From the NCBI GenBank assembly GCA_937886445.1, contig CALGBY010000021.1, positions 1 to 30,004 on the forward strand: 30,004 nucleotides of DNA, written 5' to 3'. The stretch comes from an uncultured Clostridia bacterium. Lineage in GTDB: Bacteria > Bacillota > Clostridia > Christensenellales > Aristaeellaceae. The number at the start of each line of letters is the position of its first letter. Position 1 is the first letter of the stretch. Under the pieces are notes generated by a model that saw nothing but the letters and a program-made list of their open reading frames with translations, did not search any database and had not been told where the DNA came from. Positions 17,198 through 25,449 of this stretch are shown piece by piece. Both the position numbers and the translations under genes were made by a program.

Positions 17198-17212
17198 CGA
17201 ATTAATAATTCG
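17198..17212. promoter_or_regulatory. Operator-like dyad 2
   Basis: CGAATTA-A-TAATTCG is a perfect 7-bp dyad around one central base. It lies directly at the predicted transcript start of the rightward promoter, a position suited to repression. Confidence 0.7.
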
Positions 17213-17244
17213 TATTACGTGAAACAAGAAAGGAGGCTGGAACG

Positions 17245-17481
17245 ATGCCTGCAGAAAAGATATATGTGGAATTACCACCCTTTACAGGTCGAAACGTACC
17301 AGTAACCGAAATAGCGAAAGCTATGCACAAGGATGTCCAGTTTGTGCGAATCGGAATACAGCAAGGGTACTTGAAATTCGGCTGTGCAATCAAAGCAGAT
17401 GATTCGAACGAATACAGTTACTACTGTCCGGATCGTAAAGTGTGGGAAGAAATCGGGTACTTTCGTCAGGAAGCGGCATGA
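17245..17481 (+). CDS. Excisionase-like small DNA-binding protein
   Basis: This 78-residue protein has VPVTEIAKAMHKDVQFVRIGIQQGYLKFG near its middle, the pattern of a small winged-helix/excisionase-type DNA-binding protein as found beside Tn916-like integrases. A strong AAAGGAGG lies 10 bases before the ATG, and it is the first gene after the repressed promoter. The likely role is control of the direction of recombination or activation of element genes. The similarity is from pattern only. Confidence 0.7.
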   Translation: MPAEKIYVELPPFTGRNVPVTEIAKAMHKDVQFVRIGIQQGYLKFGCAIKADDSNEYSYYCPDRKVWEEIGYFRQEAA

Positions 17482-17487
17482 AAAAAC

Positions 17488-17579
17488 GGGATGATGTCCT
17501 GGCAGACATAATCCCATAGCCAATCCCGACAGCGGCTGCTGTGAGAAATCTCGCAAGGAAATCATAACACAGCAGCCGC
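17488..17579 (+). promoter_or_regulatory. Two hairpins in the leader of the primase gene
   Basis: GGGATGATGTC (17488-17498) pairs with GACATAATCCC (17505-17515), 10 of 11 positions. GCGGCTGCTGTG (17532-17543) pairs perfectly with CACAGCAGCCGC (17568-17579) over 12 bases. No T-run follows either, so they are not simple terminators. They may be RNA control elements or part of a replication origin next to the primase. Confidence 0.55.
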
Positions 17580-17607
17580 CGGAATACAAGAAAAACTTGG
17601 AGGAACT

Positions 17608-19998
17608 ATGAAGTATCAAGGTATACCAAAGGAATTACTGCAGCATGGAAGGTTCTGCTGCTGGCGGCTTGAGGAGCGCCAGGGAAAGAAAACAAAAGTT
17701 CCCTACGATCCCCGTACCGGTGAAAACGCAAAAAGCAATGATCCCATGACCTTCACGAATTTCAGCCAGGCTGTTGAAAGCACAGGATATGATGGTATCG
17801 GCATTGGTATCTTTAACGGAGTATGTGCTATCGATATTGATGGTTGCATTGAAAACGGAATCATGTCCAAAATGGCGATGGATATAATCAGCACCATGCA
17901 CAGCTATACTGAGATCAGTCCGAGCGGAAATGGCGTACATATTCTCTTCAGCGCAAATGGATTCATATATGATACGCGGAAGTACTATATCATGAACCGT
18001 GGGATTGGTGTGGAGATATATGTGTCCGGGATGACTAATAAGTATGTAACTATGACCGGAAATGTCTGTACAGAATACGAGTACGGCGAAAGAGAAAGCG
18101 AGCTTCAAATCATTCTTGATCGGTATATGATGAAGCCTCCGGCTCAAAATGGATATGGAACTGTTGCAGAGAATGCAATAAATGCAGCATATGTTCCCGA
18201 TACGCTCACCGAGAACGAACCCTGGCAGATTGCGATGCGCAGCCGGAACGGTGAAGCATTTGCCAGATTGTGGCGTGGGGATATTACAGGATACGCATCT
18301 CACAGTGAAGCGGACATGGCACTATGCTGTCACCTCGCATTCTGGACGGGTAAGAATCCGGTTATGATGGATTCTCTCTTCCGCAAGTCCGGACTGATCC
18401 GAGATAAATGGGATGAGAAAAGAAGCGGCAGTACCTATGGTCAAGTGACGATCAGGAATGCAATCGATCATTGTGATGACACGTTTACAGCGGCGAAAGA
18501 GACAACTCCAGTGATTATGTCGGAACCGTCAATGAAGCCAGAGGAGAAGAAAGCAGAGTTCAATCCCCTTGTTCCACTGAAGCCAAAGTACTGTGATCTT
18601 CCGCCATTCCCCACGGATTGTCTTCCTGAACCGCTTCGGAATTATGTTCTGGCTGTGTCCGCTCACAGTCAGACTGCTCCCGATATGGCAGCAGTGATAG
18701 GGCTCGGAATTCTGGCAGCATGTCTTCAGAAGAAATATCGTGTAGAAGGTACACCTGGATATTACGAACAGCTGAGTTTGTATACTGTAGTGATCGCTGT
18801 TCCAGGCGAAAGAAAATCCAGCGTGCTTCATGATATGACGAAGGTGTTGGAAGAATATGAAGCAGAGTCAAACAGCACACTGGCAGCGGAAATAAAGGAG
18901 AATCGCCGTGTCAGAGAAACAGTTGAGCGAAAGATTACGGCAACGGAAACTCGACTGCAGCATAAGGAGAACGAAGCGGATGAAAAGAAATTGCAGGAAT
19001 TGAAAGACGAACTGGACAGCTTGCCTGTAATCAAGGAGATTCGATATTCAGCAGACGACTGTTCCAGTGAGGCGCTTACAAGTCTGCTTGCCGGAAATGG
19101 CGGTAGAATGGCAGTAGTCTCATCCGAGGGTGGTATCTTCGACATCATGACCGGCCGTTACTCCAATAAGGTAAACATTGATGTCTGGCTGAAAGGTTGG
19201 TGCGGGGATCAGATTCGTGTAGACCGAATGGGCAGAGATGCAGAATTCATTCCGAAGCCTGCACTGACAGCAATCCTTGCGATACAGCCGAGCGTGCTGG
19301 ATGAAATCATGGCAAGCACAACCATGAGCGGGAGAGGATTGATTGCCAGATTCCTGTATGCCTTCCCACCATCCAGAATTGGCGAACGCACATTCTGTGC
19401 TCCAGCAATTCCACCGGAAACATTTGAGGAATACCGTGCGTTGATCTTCCGTTTGATGGCATTGCCGGTGAATGAAGAAGAGATTATATTGAAACTGAGT
19501 GCGGAAGCTACGGTCGTCATATCAGAATACTTCCGGCAGCATGAAGTATTTCTGACGGGCGAAGGTCAGGATATCTCTGACTGGGCTAACAAATATATCG
19601 GAACAATCCTGCGAATTGCCGGTCTGATTCATGTAGCAGAGGGAAAAGAGAAAGCTTCTGAAATCTCCGCATTAACGATGAAGAACGCCATTATGATCGG
19701 AAAGTACTTTCTTGCCCACGCGAGATATGCATACTCTATGATGGGAACGGACATCACTGTTCAGAAAGCAATCTTCGTCCTGGCAAAAATTCGAAATGCA
19801 AATACTGTAGATATGAAACGATCTGATTTGTTCCAAATGTGCCGAGGGAAGTTTTTCAAAAAGACAGAAGACATTTTCCCGACACTGAATCTGCTTGAAG
19901 AGCGCGGATATCTCCGGATGGATACGCCGGAAATATGCGGAGCAGGTCGTCCGAAAGATACGCATGTGTACATCAATCCGGAGGCGTTAGCAGCATGA
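17608..19998 (+). CDS. Primase-helicase replication protein (Prim-Pol plus DUF3987-type)
   Basis: This 796-residue protein is probably the element's replication initiator or primase. The N-terminal domain (1-160) has primase-polymerase features: GIGIFNGVCAIDIDGC with an acidic pair D76/D78, and ISPSGNGVHILFS (103-115) with His111. A conserved middle segment follows, including SEADMALC..LAFWTGKNP and FRKSGLIRDKW (about 233-268). From about 330 on it resembles DUF3987 helicase-like ATPases, with a Walker-A-like PGERKSS (399-405), a coiled coil (about 415-470) and a long ATPase/C-terminal region. GGAGG stands just before the ATG. Its stop overlaps a following ATG (ATGA). The function is deduced from domain order. 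Confidence 0.85.
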   Translation: MKYQGIPKELLQHGRFCCWRLEERQGKKTKVPYDPRTGENAKSNDPMTFTNFSQAVESTGYDGIGIGIFNGVCAIDIDGCIENGIMSKMAMDIISTMHSYTEISPSGNGVHILFSANGFIYDTRKYYIMNRGIGVEIYVSGMTNKYVTMTGNVCTEYEYGERESELQIILDRYMMKPPAQNGYGTVAENAINAAYVPDTLTENEPWQIAMRSRNGEAFARLWRGDITGYASHSEADMALCCHLAFWTGKNPVMMDSLFRKSGLIRDKWDEKRSGSTYGQVTIRNAIDHCDDTFTAAKETTPVIMSEPSMKPEEKKAEFNPLVPLKPKYCDLPPFPTDCLPEPLRNYVLAVSAHSQTAPDMAAVIGLGILAACLQKKYRVEGTPGYYEQLSLYTVVIAVPGERKSSVLHDMTKVLEEYEAESNSTLAAEIKENRRVRETVERKITATETRLQHKENEADEKKLQELKDELDSLPVIKEIRYSADDCSSEALTSLLAGNGGRMAVVSSEGGIFDIMTGRYSNKVNIDVWLKGWCGDQIRVDRMGRDAEFIPKPALTAILAIQPSVLDEIMASTTMSGRGLIARFLYAFPPSRIGERTFCAPAIPPETFEEYRALIFRLMALPVNEEEIILKLSAEATVVISEYFRQHEVFLTGEGQDISDWANKYIGTILRIAGLIHVAEGKEKASEISALTMKNAIMIGKYFLAHARYAYSMMGTDITVQKAIFVLAKIRNANTVDMKRSDLFQMCRGKFFKKTEDIFPTLNLLEERGYLRMDTPEICGAGRPKDTHVYINPEALAA

Positions 19999-20084
19999 CG
20001 GGCGGAAGAGAGAATCGATATAATGCATTTATTGCAAATACTGCACGAAACTTAAATGAAAAATACACAGGGAGGAAAGATACA

Positions 20085-20450
20085 ATGTTACAGCTTATGG
20101 AATACCCAACATCCACGATTTCAAAACGAATCGTACTCTACACATTGAATGAAATGCGCGCGGCGCATATGGCGCGCTTCATGAATGAGCCTCGTATCCG
20201 GGGATTCAACAAAGCAAAGGCTATGCTTGTGAAAATGATTGATCAGTATGGTGATCAGATTAGCCGCGAGAAGTTGGATTCAGATTTGGATCAGATACTT
20301 TGTCAGGATCATGTGATCGGATTATGCAGCGATCACGCGACCGATATGTACTTTTGGACAGTGAGTGACTTCGCGTACTTCATTCGCTCATATCCGCTGA
20401 GTATCCCCCGCAGTATGGAACATATATTCCCGGAACCAACGAGCAAATAA
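20085..20450 (+). CDS. Small protein of unknown function following the primase gene
   Basis: This 121-residue protein has no recognised family. It is mixed charged with RMNEPRIRGFNKAKAMLVKM-like basic helices and a C-terminal WTVSDFAYFIRSYPLSIP. The start at 20085 is chosen because GGGAGG lies 9 bases upstream. A longer form from the ATG at 19995, which overlaps the primase stop by four bases, would add 30 residues and is possible. It is the last gene before the terminator, so it belongs to the replication operon and may be an accessory replication or regulatory protein. Confidence 0.6.
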   Translation: MLQLMEYPTSTISKRIVLYTLNEMRAAHMARFMNEPRIRGFNKAKAMLVKMIDQYGDQISREKLDSDLDQILCQDHVIGLCSDHATDMYFWTVSDFAYFIRSYPLSIPRSMEHIFPEPTSK

Positions 20451-20459
20451 TCATAAATT

Positions 20460-20502
20460 ACGGATCAGAGAGAGACGCAAATCATTCTCTGATCCGTTTT
20501 TC
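20460..20502 (+). terminator. Terminator of the primase operon
   Basis: ACGGATCAGAGA (20460-20471) and TCTCTGATCCGT (20486-20497) form a perfect 12-bp stem with a 14-base loop, followed by a run of T. It lies 10 bases after the stop codon. Confidence 0.92.
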
Positions 20503-20562
20503 ATATTCGTGAACTTCATGATTTCGATTGATAATCAGAATGAGAATACACAAAGTGCGGCC

Positions 20563-20772
20563 GCAAATCGAAGATTTGCTTCAGGGGGTTGGGGCCTTCC
20601 CCAACAAGCGCAGGGAACGGATTTTTCAATCCGGGCCCTTGAGGCATTGCTTGCAAAAAGCAATAAAGGCCCTCAAAGCCCTGCTTGCAAATTTGCATAT
20701 TTAAGAAATATGCCCTGCTTGCCGAGTATATTACTTGGTAAAAACAGCCTCATATTTCTTTGCAAGCAGGGC
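20563..20772. repeat. Array of five consecutive hairpins (possible oriT, replication origin or structured RNA)
   Basis: Perfect stems follow one another: GCAAATC/GATTTGC (563-569, 573-579), GTTGGGG/CCCCAAC (588-594, 599-605), CGGATT/AATCCG (618-623, 628-633) and ATTGCTT/AAGCAAT (646-652, 658-664) inside TTGAGG/CCTCAA. A long one follows, GCCCTGCTTGCAAA (678-691) with its complement at 759-772, nesting AAGAAATATG (703-712) with CATATTTCTT (751-760). All numbers are plus 20000. The open frame crossing this stretch has no ribosome binding site and is explained by the repeats. Confidence 0.75.
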
Positions 20773-20931
20773 CTATGTAGATACAATTACTCTGCTGCAA
20801 GCAATGCCTCCGTAGGCACAATTAGCTTGTTAGGGACAAACTCCCCAATTCCTGTGAGCAGACTTTGTCCGCAGCTGCTGAAAGAGACGCAATAATCTCC
20901 AAGCACTCATTGAGAATTTACTCTATATGAA
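20773..20931. other. Rest of the non-coding stretch between the primase operon and the defence genes
   Basis: It contains a further 7-bp inverted repeat, GGACAAA (20834-20840) and TTTGTCC (20864-20870), directly followed by the palindrome GCAGCTGC. No gene is supported. Confidence 0.5.
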
Positions 20932-20947
20932 AATCACGCGTGTGATT
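20929..20947 (-). terminator. Possible weak terminator of the PHP-ATPase operon
   Basis: Read on the minus strand, AATCAC and GTGATT enclose ACGC, and TTTTC follows. The stem overlaps the stop codon of the small partner gene. It is short, so confidence is low. Confidence 0.35.
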
Positions 20948-21272
20948 AAGATTCCTGTGTATTTGTAACACGTCTAATAATTTCTGCCGAAAGATCTTCA
21001 TCATTGTAGTAAGTTGATATTGTGGTAGAAATGTTTTTATAAAATACCGCAAGTTCCTCACTGAATTCAGAGTGAGCCTCAACCAAAATAGTCTTAAATT
21101 CTTCGTTATCAAAATCCTCGATATCACTTTCCACGGAGATATTCTCAGGTGACACATTTAAATTGTTCTGAATAATATAGCGAATTAATAAAGCAAGATT
21201 AGGCTGATTATAATCAAGAGTATACTCTTTGTTTTCGCTATGGAAAACTATCTTTATATATTCACTCACCAT
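20946..21272 (-). CDS. Small acidic partner of the PHP-ATPase
   Basis: This 108-residue protein is rich in Asp and Glu (for example VESDIEDFDNEEF) and of unknown family. Its ATG at 21272 lies inside the last codons of the PHP-ATPase gene, an 11-base overlap, so translation is probably coupled and the products likely work together. Nothing in the sequence reveals an enzymatic motif. A role as specificity, inhibitor or regulatory subunit of the ATPase is inference from position only. Confidence 0.7.
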   Translation of the reverse strand: MVSEYIKIVFHSENKEYTLDYNQPNLALLIRYIIQNNLNVSPENISVESDIEDFDNEEFKTILVEAHSEFSEELAVFYKNISTTISTYYNDEDLSAEIIRRVTNTQES

Positions 21273-23607
21273 ATTTTGCCATCCTCCGTTTTATAGCAAT
21301 CTTTCCACCATCAAGTATTGTTGAAGCACAATCAAGAATATCAGCATACTCTAAAGCGCCACATTTGTATCTGAATCCATTAGCATCATGTTCGGCAATG
21401 ATAACACATTCTGCATCGCCATTAATCACTATATTTGCATCATGAGTAACAATGATGATTTGCCGTTGGCGTTTTTGTTGCTTGATCCATTTGGTTAACT
21501 TTTTGTATCTTGCTTCGTTATCAATATTGTCTTCAGGCTGATCAAGGAATAATGGTATAGATGAATCTGAATGCAATATACATTCCATTATCGCATTTGT
21601 TTGAGTCCCTGGAGATGTATGTTGAAGATCGAGGGTTTCTCCATTTGCTTGATAAATAATTTTGAACACTTTATCATGATGTATTTTTGATAAGTTACTG
21701 ATTTCGTTGAATAATCCATCCATAGATACTTGAGAAATTAACTTGTCAAAAAAATCTGGTTCTGTTGCATAACGATGCAACAATTCATCGGGCGAGATAT
21801 TTTCAGGTATTTTTCTATTGTCAACCGATTCACGAATCAATCGAACTGCATATTCTACAGGATGTTCCTTATTTGTCACTATAACAAAGAAAAACTTGTT
21901 TTCTCCTTCACCATTTTGTTCAAAGACTTTGTATTTTAATTTAGCAAGTTCTGTGGGTACTTGATAGAGACGATTTATCAGTATCACCCGTTGTAATTCA
22001 GACGAATATATTGAGCGAAGTTTATCCAGTATTCTATTTTTTCCTTCAATATGTTTTTCAGCTATTGCGCTCTGCTTTTTCTCGGATTCTTCTATCCTTT
22101 TCTGTACTATATTATTGAATTGTGTACTAATAAAGCGTGTTTTATTGCAAAACGATATGCTATATAGCAATGATTCAATAAAACGCTGATAGTTTGTTGA
22201 AACTTCCTCGGTCCACACTTCTGTATCATCAGGAAGGATTTCCTTTAAGGCAGAGAAATAATCCTTATCCTGTTGGGATAACAGCGATATTTGTTCATTC
22301 AATTGATTTGCTAAACGAAAGAAACGGTTCTTATGCGGAATGCGGCGCAAATTCTGAATATCATCAGTTATGTTATGTGCTGGAAGTTGACTGATACGCT
22401 GATTTCTTGCAGTCCCCTCCAATGACTGAGATATCTCGACTATGCTATCGTTTAGGGTATCTATACAATTAAACTGACTACGGAAGTAATCAAGCAGTTC
22501 ACTGCTTCTATCGCCACTAAATAGTTTTGTAATAAAGGATTGAGAATAGTAAACCATTTCGATTTTTTGTGTGATTTGTCGTTCGTTGAAATTGGCAGAC
22601 TGAATACCAAACTTTTTTATGAATGAACGACGACTTCTATCAATCAGTTCCTCATTGCCAAGAGAATAAACGATTGCATCTAAAAGAGCAGATTTCCCTT
22701 TGCCACGTCCACCAATTATTACATTCAAACGATCAGAAATATCAATTGTAGACACTGTTCCATTGCTTGAAAGCGGGTCTTTCAAAGTAATACTTTTGAT
22801 TTTTTCAGCTGGGTTATTTGAAGGCCTTTCTTCATAAGTATAGATTATTCGGCTTGGGTCACTTCCTGCAAGAAGAAGACCTTGAAATGAATCAAGGCAC
22901 AGAAAGAATTGATGCGGAGCGTTGATATAGCTTTTTACCTTTTCATAGTCTGCTGAGTCTGAGAATGCAATAACTGATTGTTCATTACTACATTCTGAGT
23001 ATTCTGAATCCAAGAATTCTCGTGCTTTCATGATATCGCTTTTTCCAGCTGCTTCCCAAAATGGAAAAAACAGCCCAGAAAAACCGGTAACTCCTGAAAA
23101 AGTTGCTTCAGGGTCTGTCCACTCCAAATTAATACCACGTTTCCCTTGCTTGAACGCATGGGGAGAAATAGCAAAGCGTTTATGATTCCGAAGTAAATAA
23201 TCCACAAAGGAGTCAAAAATCACTTTTCCCTGACATTTTTCGATATATGAAGTAATTAAAATGTTAAGCTCAGAAAGATGATCAAGCTCGCTTTCGGGAA
23301 AATAGAAGATAATGTGTTTAGAATTAGGCGCATCAGTAGTCAGATATATATCAACCTCAATACCAGGAATAACTGCTATATCTTGTGTTTTTGTCCGAAA
23401 AATATTATATGCTTCAACGTTCATTTGATTATGATCAGTAAAGGAGATCATATCAATTGTATTAGTAGCAGTACTATATACATTAAGCAGTTCATCAACA
23501 AATTGTTCTGCTGCAATACCCCCATAGTTCTTTTTCGTTGGTGTCCCTAATGGTGTATGTATATGCAGGTCCCAAATGTGAGGTTTACGTACAATACACT
23601 CTGCCAT
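21262..23607 (-). CDS. PHP-domain and SMC/ABC-like ATPase (TrlF-like), probable defence nuclease
   Basis: This 781-residue protein joins two domains. Residues 1-260 form a PHP metal-dependent phosphoesterase/nuclease with HIH (15-17), TDH (57-59), PGIEVD (81-86), His150 in ISPHAFKQG and Asp217 in FSDSAD, all expected metal ligands. Residues 265-781 form an SMC/Rad50-like ATPase with Walker A GGRGKGKS (299-306), a long helical middle, the ABC signature-like TSPGTQTNA (664-672), Walker B LFLDQPED (687-693) and a switch His722 in IVTHD. This order is known from proteins labelled TrlF family, often found in defence islands. The start has GAGGTGA 8 bases upstream. The target and trigger are unknown. 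Confidence 0.82.
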   Translation of the reverse strand: MAECIVRKPHIWDLHIHTPLGTPTKKNYGGIAAEQFVDELLNVYSTATNTIDMISFTDHNQMNVEAYNIFRTKTQDIAVIPGIEVDIYLTTDAPNSKHIIFYFPESELDHLSELNILITSYIEKCQGKVIFDSFVDYLLRNHKRFAISPHAFKQGKRGINLEWTDPEATFSGVTGFSGLFFPFWEAAGKSDIMKAREFLDSEYSECSNEQSVIAFSDSADYEKVKSYINAPHQFFLCLDSFQGLLLAGSDPSRIIYTYEERPSNNPAEKIKSITLKDPLSSNGTVSTIDISDRLNVIIGGRGKGKSALLDAIVYSLGNEELIDRSRRSFIKKFGIQSANFNERQITQKIEMVYYSQSFITKLFSGDRSSELLDYFRSQFNCIDTLNDSIVEISQSLEGTARNQRISQLPAHNITDDIQNLRRIPHKNRFFRLANQLNEQISLLSQQDKDYFSALKEILPDDTEVWTEEVSTNYQRFIESLLYSISFCNKTRFISTQFNNIVQKRIEESEKKQSAIAEKHIEGKNRILDKLRSIYSSELQRVILINRLYQVPTELAKLKYKVFEQNGEGENKFFFVIVTNKEHPVEYAVRLIRESVDNRKIPENISPDELLHRYATEPDFFDKLISQVSMDGLFNEISNLSKIHHDKVFKIIYQANGETLDLQHTSPGTQTNAIMECILHSDSSIPLFLDQPEDNIDNEARYKKLTKWIKQQKRQRQIIIVTHDANIVINGDAECVIIAEHDANGFRYKCGALEYADILDCASTILDGGKIAIKRRMAKYGE

Positions 23608-23660
23608 GACAGTATCACCTCATGAATGATATTAGTTGATTTGTTGAAAATACAGAAAGC

Positions 23661-23903
23661 TCATATGATAGTTGGTACTTCCTGAGGGTCGTTGGTTCTA
23701 AGCAGGCCACGGAAGGCTTTGGCGAGGATGACTTTTTTCATTTCGTCTATGCGGTCGAGGACGGCGAGGGCGGCGTCATGGGCCTGTTGCTCCTTAGACA
23801 AGAGGCTGTTGAGGATGCGGATGATCGCGCAATTTGGGGAAGAAGTTATGCTGATAACTTCAAAGGCATAAACATATATGGCATACCTAAAGCCAATAAA
23901 CAT
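23661..23903 (-). pseudogene. Truncated 3' end of a type I restriction specificity gene (hsdS), copy 1
   Basis: The frame ending at 23661 contains IIRILNSLLSKEQQAHDA and continues ALAVLDRIDEMKKVILAKAF, RGLLRTND: the C-terminal coiled-coil end of HsdS. No intact target recognition domain precedes it. The sequence upstream to about 23950 holds short open stretches in other frames (for example GFLRTSTVCLLALGMPY) that look like decayed HsdS. It is nearly a repeat of the stretch at 25184-25320, in the same orientation. Confidence 0.7.
23688..23835. repeat. Direct repeat, left copy (pairs with about 25184-25335)
   Basis: Stretches such as TTTTTTCATTTCGTC, GGCGAGGGCGGCGTCATGGG and GAGGATGCGGA occur in the same order and spacing in both places. 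Identity is well above 80% by eye over roughly 150 bases, and both copies are hsdS 3' ends. They enclose the HEPN gene and could recombine to delete or exchange it. Confidence 0.75.
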
Positions 23904-23960
23904 ACTGTGCTTGTTCTAAGAAATCCATTTTCAGTTTATTATATTGGTTGTGTTGAAAAA

Positions 23961-25121
23961 TCAATACGGTACTTCCGTTATATACTCACCAATCTCATCA
24001 TCGGAAAAGCCAATTACTTTCAAACTCATTGCTCTAATCAGCTTATCCATGCAGATGATGTAGTATTGCTTTTCAGAATCTGTATTAAAATCATAGAAAT
24101 ATGTATACCCATGAACAACCTTTCGTCGTATCTCCTTGATTTTTTCGCTCACATCAACTGATGTTAATCTCGAACCATGGAGAATTGACGGAAAAGAATC
24201 AAACATCATTTGCAACTCATCTTTCAAAGAGAAACCTTTGTCTTGGGCTTTCTTATGATCGATCTTATCAAACAAATACTCAAAGGCTGTCATTTGTTCC
24301 ATAAACCTATGCGGCGAAAACAGATCACCCGATTCCGGAAAATGTCCAAGAGGTACACTGTGAGTAATTTCTGTTCCCGTGTTCAATGCAATGTTTCCAA
24401 GAATTTTCGGTATATACTTCATTACGTCAAACTCATAGAAACGGACATCATTCCAATCTCCAGTTTGTTTTGTATGGTACCGACAGTAGAAGCGACCTGC
24501 ATAGTGCCCGTCATGATACAGATTGACGTTTTTGATTGCCGGTTTGTTTTCAGATGTCATAAAAATTGATAAACGCTGAAATACTGTTGCCAAAGTATAA
24601 TACTCAATTATTGTACATCCCTTGATAGGGATAATAATTTCTCCTTTACGGGAACGATCCTCCATAAGCCCAAGCCGCTCATCGTGACCGATTCTGTATG
24701 TCATTTCGTATGATTTTCCATCGGCCGTAAACGGAATCCGATACAATTTATGAGTAGCAGCTGCAAGGTTCACGCCTTGACGAGCTAAATCAATGTATTG
24801 GTAGGCATAACGGAACACCGAATCCAATGTATGCGATTCAAAACCCATCTCCGTAAATTCGACCTTGGAGGTATAGTTTTCAATCACATAACCAATCAAC
24901 TCGCAGTCTGCTCCCATAGAGCTTTCAACCCAAAGAACAATTCTCTGCGATTGATAATTGCTTGAAAGAAAACATTCTCCTTCAAGGATGTATTTGGTTT
25001 TGAAATTGTATTCTTTGCAAAAATCCGACAATAGCGGGTCATCTGTGAACAATTCCATTCGATAGTCAGAGAGAACAAAGGGAATGCGTCCGTCTTTGAA
25101 ATGGATAAAGCCTTTTATCAT
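23961..25121 (-). CDS. ApeA-like HEPN-domain protein, probable abortive-infection RNase
   Basis: This 386-residue protein has an N-terminal part beginning MIKGFIHFKDGRIPFVLSDY that resembles ApeA-type N-terminal domains. The C-terminal HEPN-like region contains the Rx4H motif RRKVVH (332-337), expected at the RNase active site, followed by GYTYFYDF. ApeA-type HEPN proteins are known to act in abortive infection. The start is 25121, since GGAGG stands 5 bases before it; the frame reaching 25214 runs through hsdS-derived sequence and is not used. The gene lies between two repeated hsdS ends, so it looks like a cassette placed in a restriction locus. The HEPN call is moderate, the ApeA link tentative. 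Confidence 0.65.
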   Translation of the reverse strand: MIKGFIHFKDGRIPFVLSDYRMELFTDDPLLSDFCKEYNFKTKYILEGECFLSSNYQSQRIVLWVESSMGADCELIGYVIENYTSKVEFTEMGFESHTLDSVFRYAYQYIDLARQGVNLAAATHKLYRIPFTADGKSYEMTYRIGHDERLGLMEDRSRKGEIIIPIKGCTIIEYYTLATVFQRLSIFMTSENKPAIKNVNLYHDGHYAGRFYCRYHTKQTGDWNDVRFYEFDVMKYIPKILGNIALNTGTEITHSVPLGHFPESGDLFSPHRFMEQMTAFEYLFDKIDHKKAQDKGFSLKDELQMMFDSFPSILHGSRLTSVDVSEKIKEIRRKVVHGYTYFYDFNTDSEKQYYIICMDKLIRAMSLKVIGFSDDEIGEYITEVPY

Positions 25122-25146
25122 TCTATCCTCCATAACGGTCGAAAAA

Positions 25147-25449
25147 TTATACAACGGATGATTGTGCTTCTTGCGAGTCATTCGTGCTGAGCTGGCCGCG
25201 GAAGGCCTTCGCAAGGATGGCTTTTTTCATTTCGTCAATGCGGTCGAGGGTGGCGAGGGCGGCGTCATGGGCCTGCTGCTCTTTGGACAGGAGGCTGTCG
25301 AGGATGCGGACGATCTCGCGCTGTTCTTCTATGCCTAGCAAATCTATAGTAATCAGTTTATGTTTTGCAGTTTTAATGCCTGCAACAGTTGAACCTGTTT
25401 TTTGGTCTTCCAAACAATGTTGGAATCTCTCATCAAGCATATAGTACAT
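25147..25449 (-). pseudogene. Truncated 3' end of a type I restriction specificity gene (hsdS), copy 2
   Basis: The frame reads YYMLDERFQHCLEDQKTGST, VAGIKTAKHKLITI, then GIEEQREIVRILDSLLSKEQ and IDEMKKAILAKAFRGQLSTN. This is the end of the second recognition domain plus the C-terminal coiled coil of HsdS. The main part of the protein (usually near 400 residues) is missing: upstream the sequence changes into an unrelated gene fragment. No hsdM or hsdR lies in the window, so no working type I system is encoded here. Confidence 0.75.
25184..25335. repeat. Direct repeat, right copy (pairs with about 23688-23835)
   Basis: This is the matching copy of the hsdS-derived direct repeat, 1.5 kb from the left copy and in the same orientation. 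Confidence 0.75.

Noticed and set aside
20200..20345. Several TGATCA/GATC sites close together in the small gene after the primase
   Set aside because: They fall within codons of an otherwise ordinary gene and have no regular spacing.
20509..20895. 128-codon open frame across the hairpin array
   Set aside because: No ribosome binding site; the sequence is explained by inverted repeats, and the protein resembles nothing.
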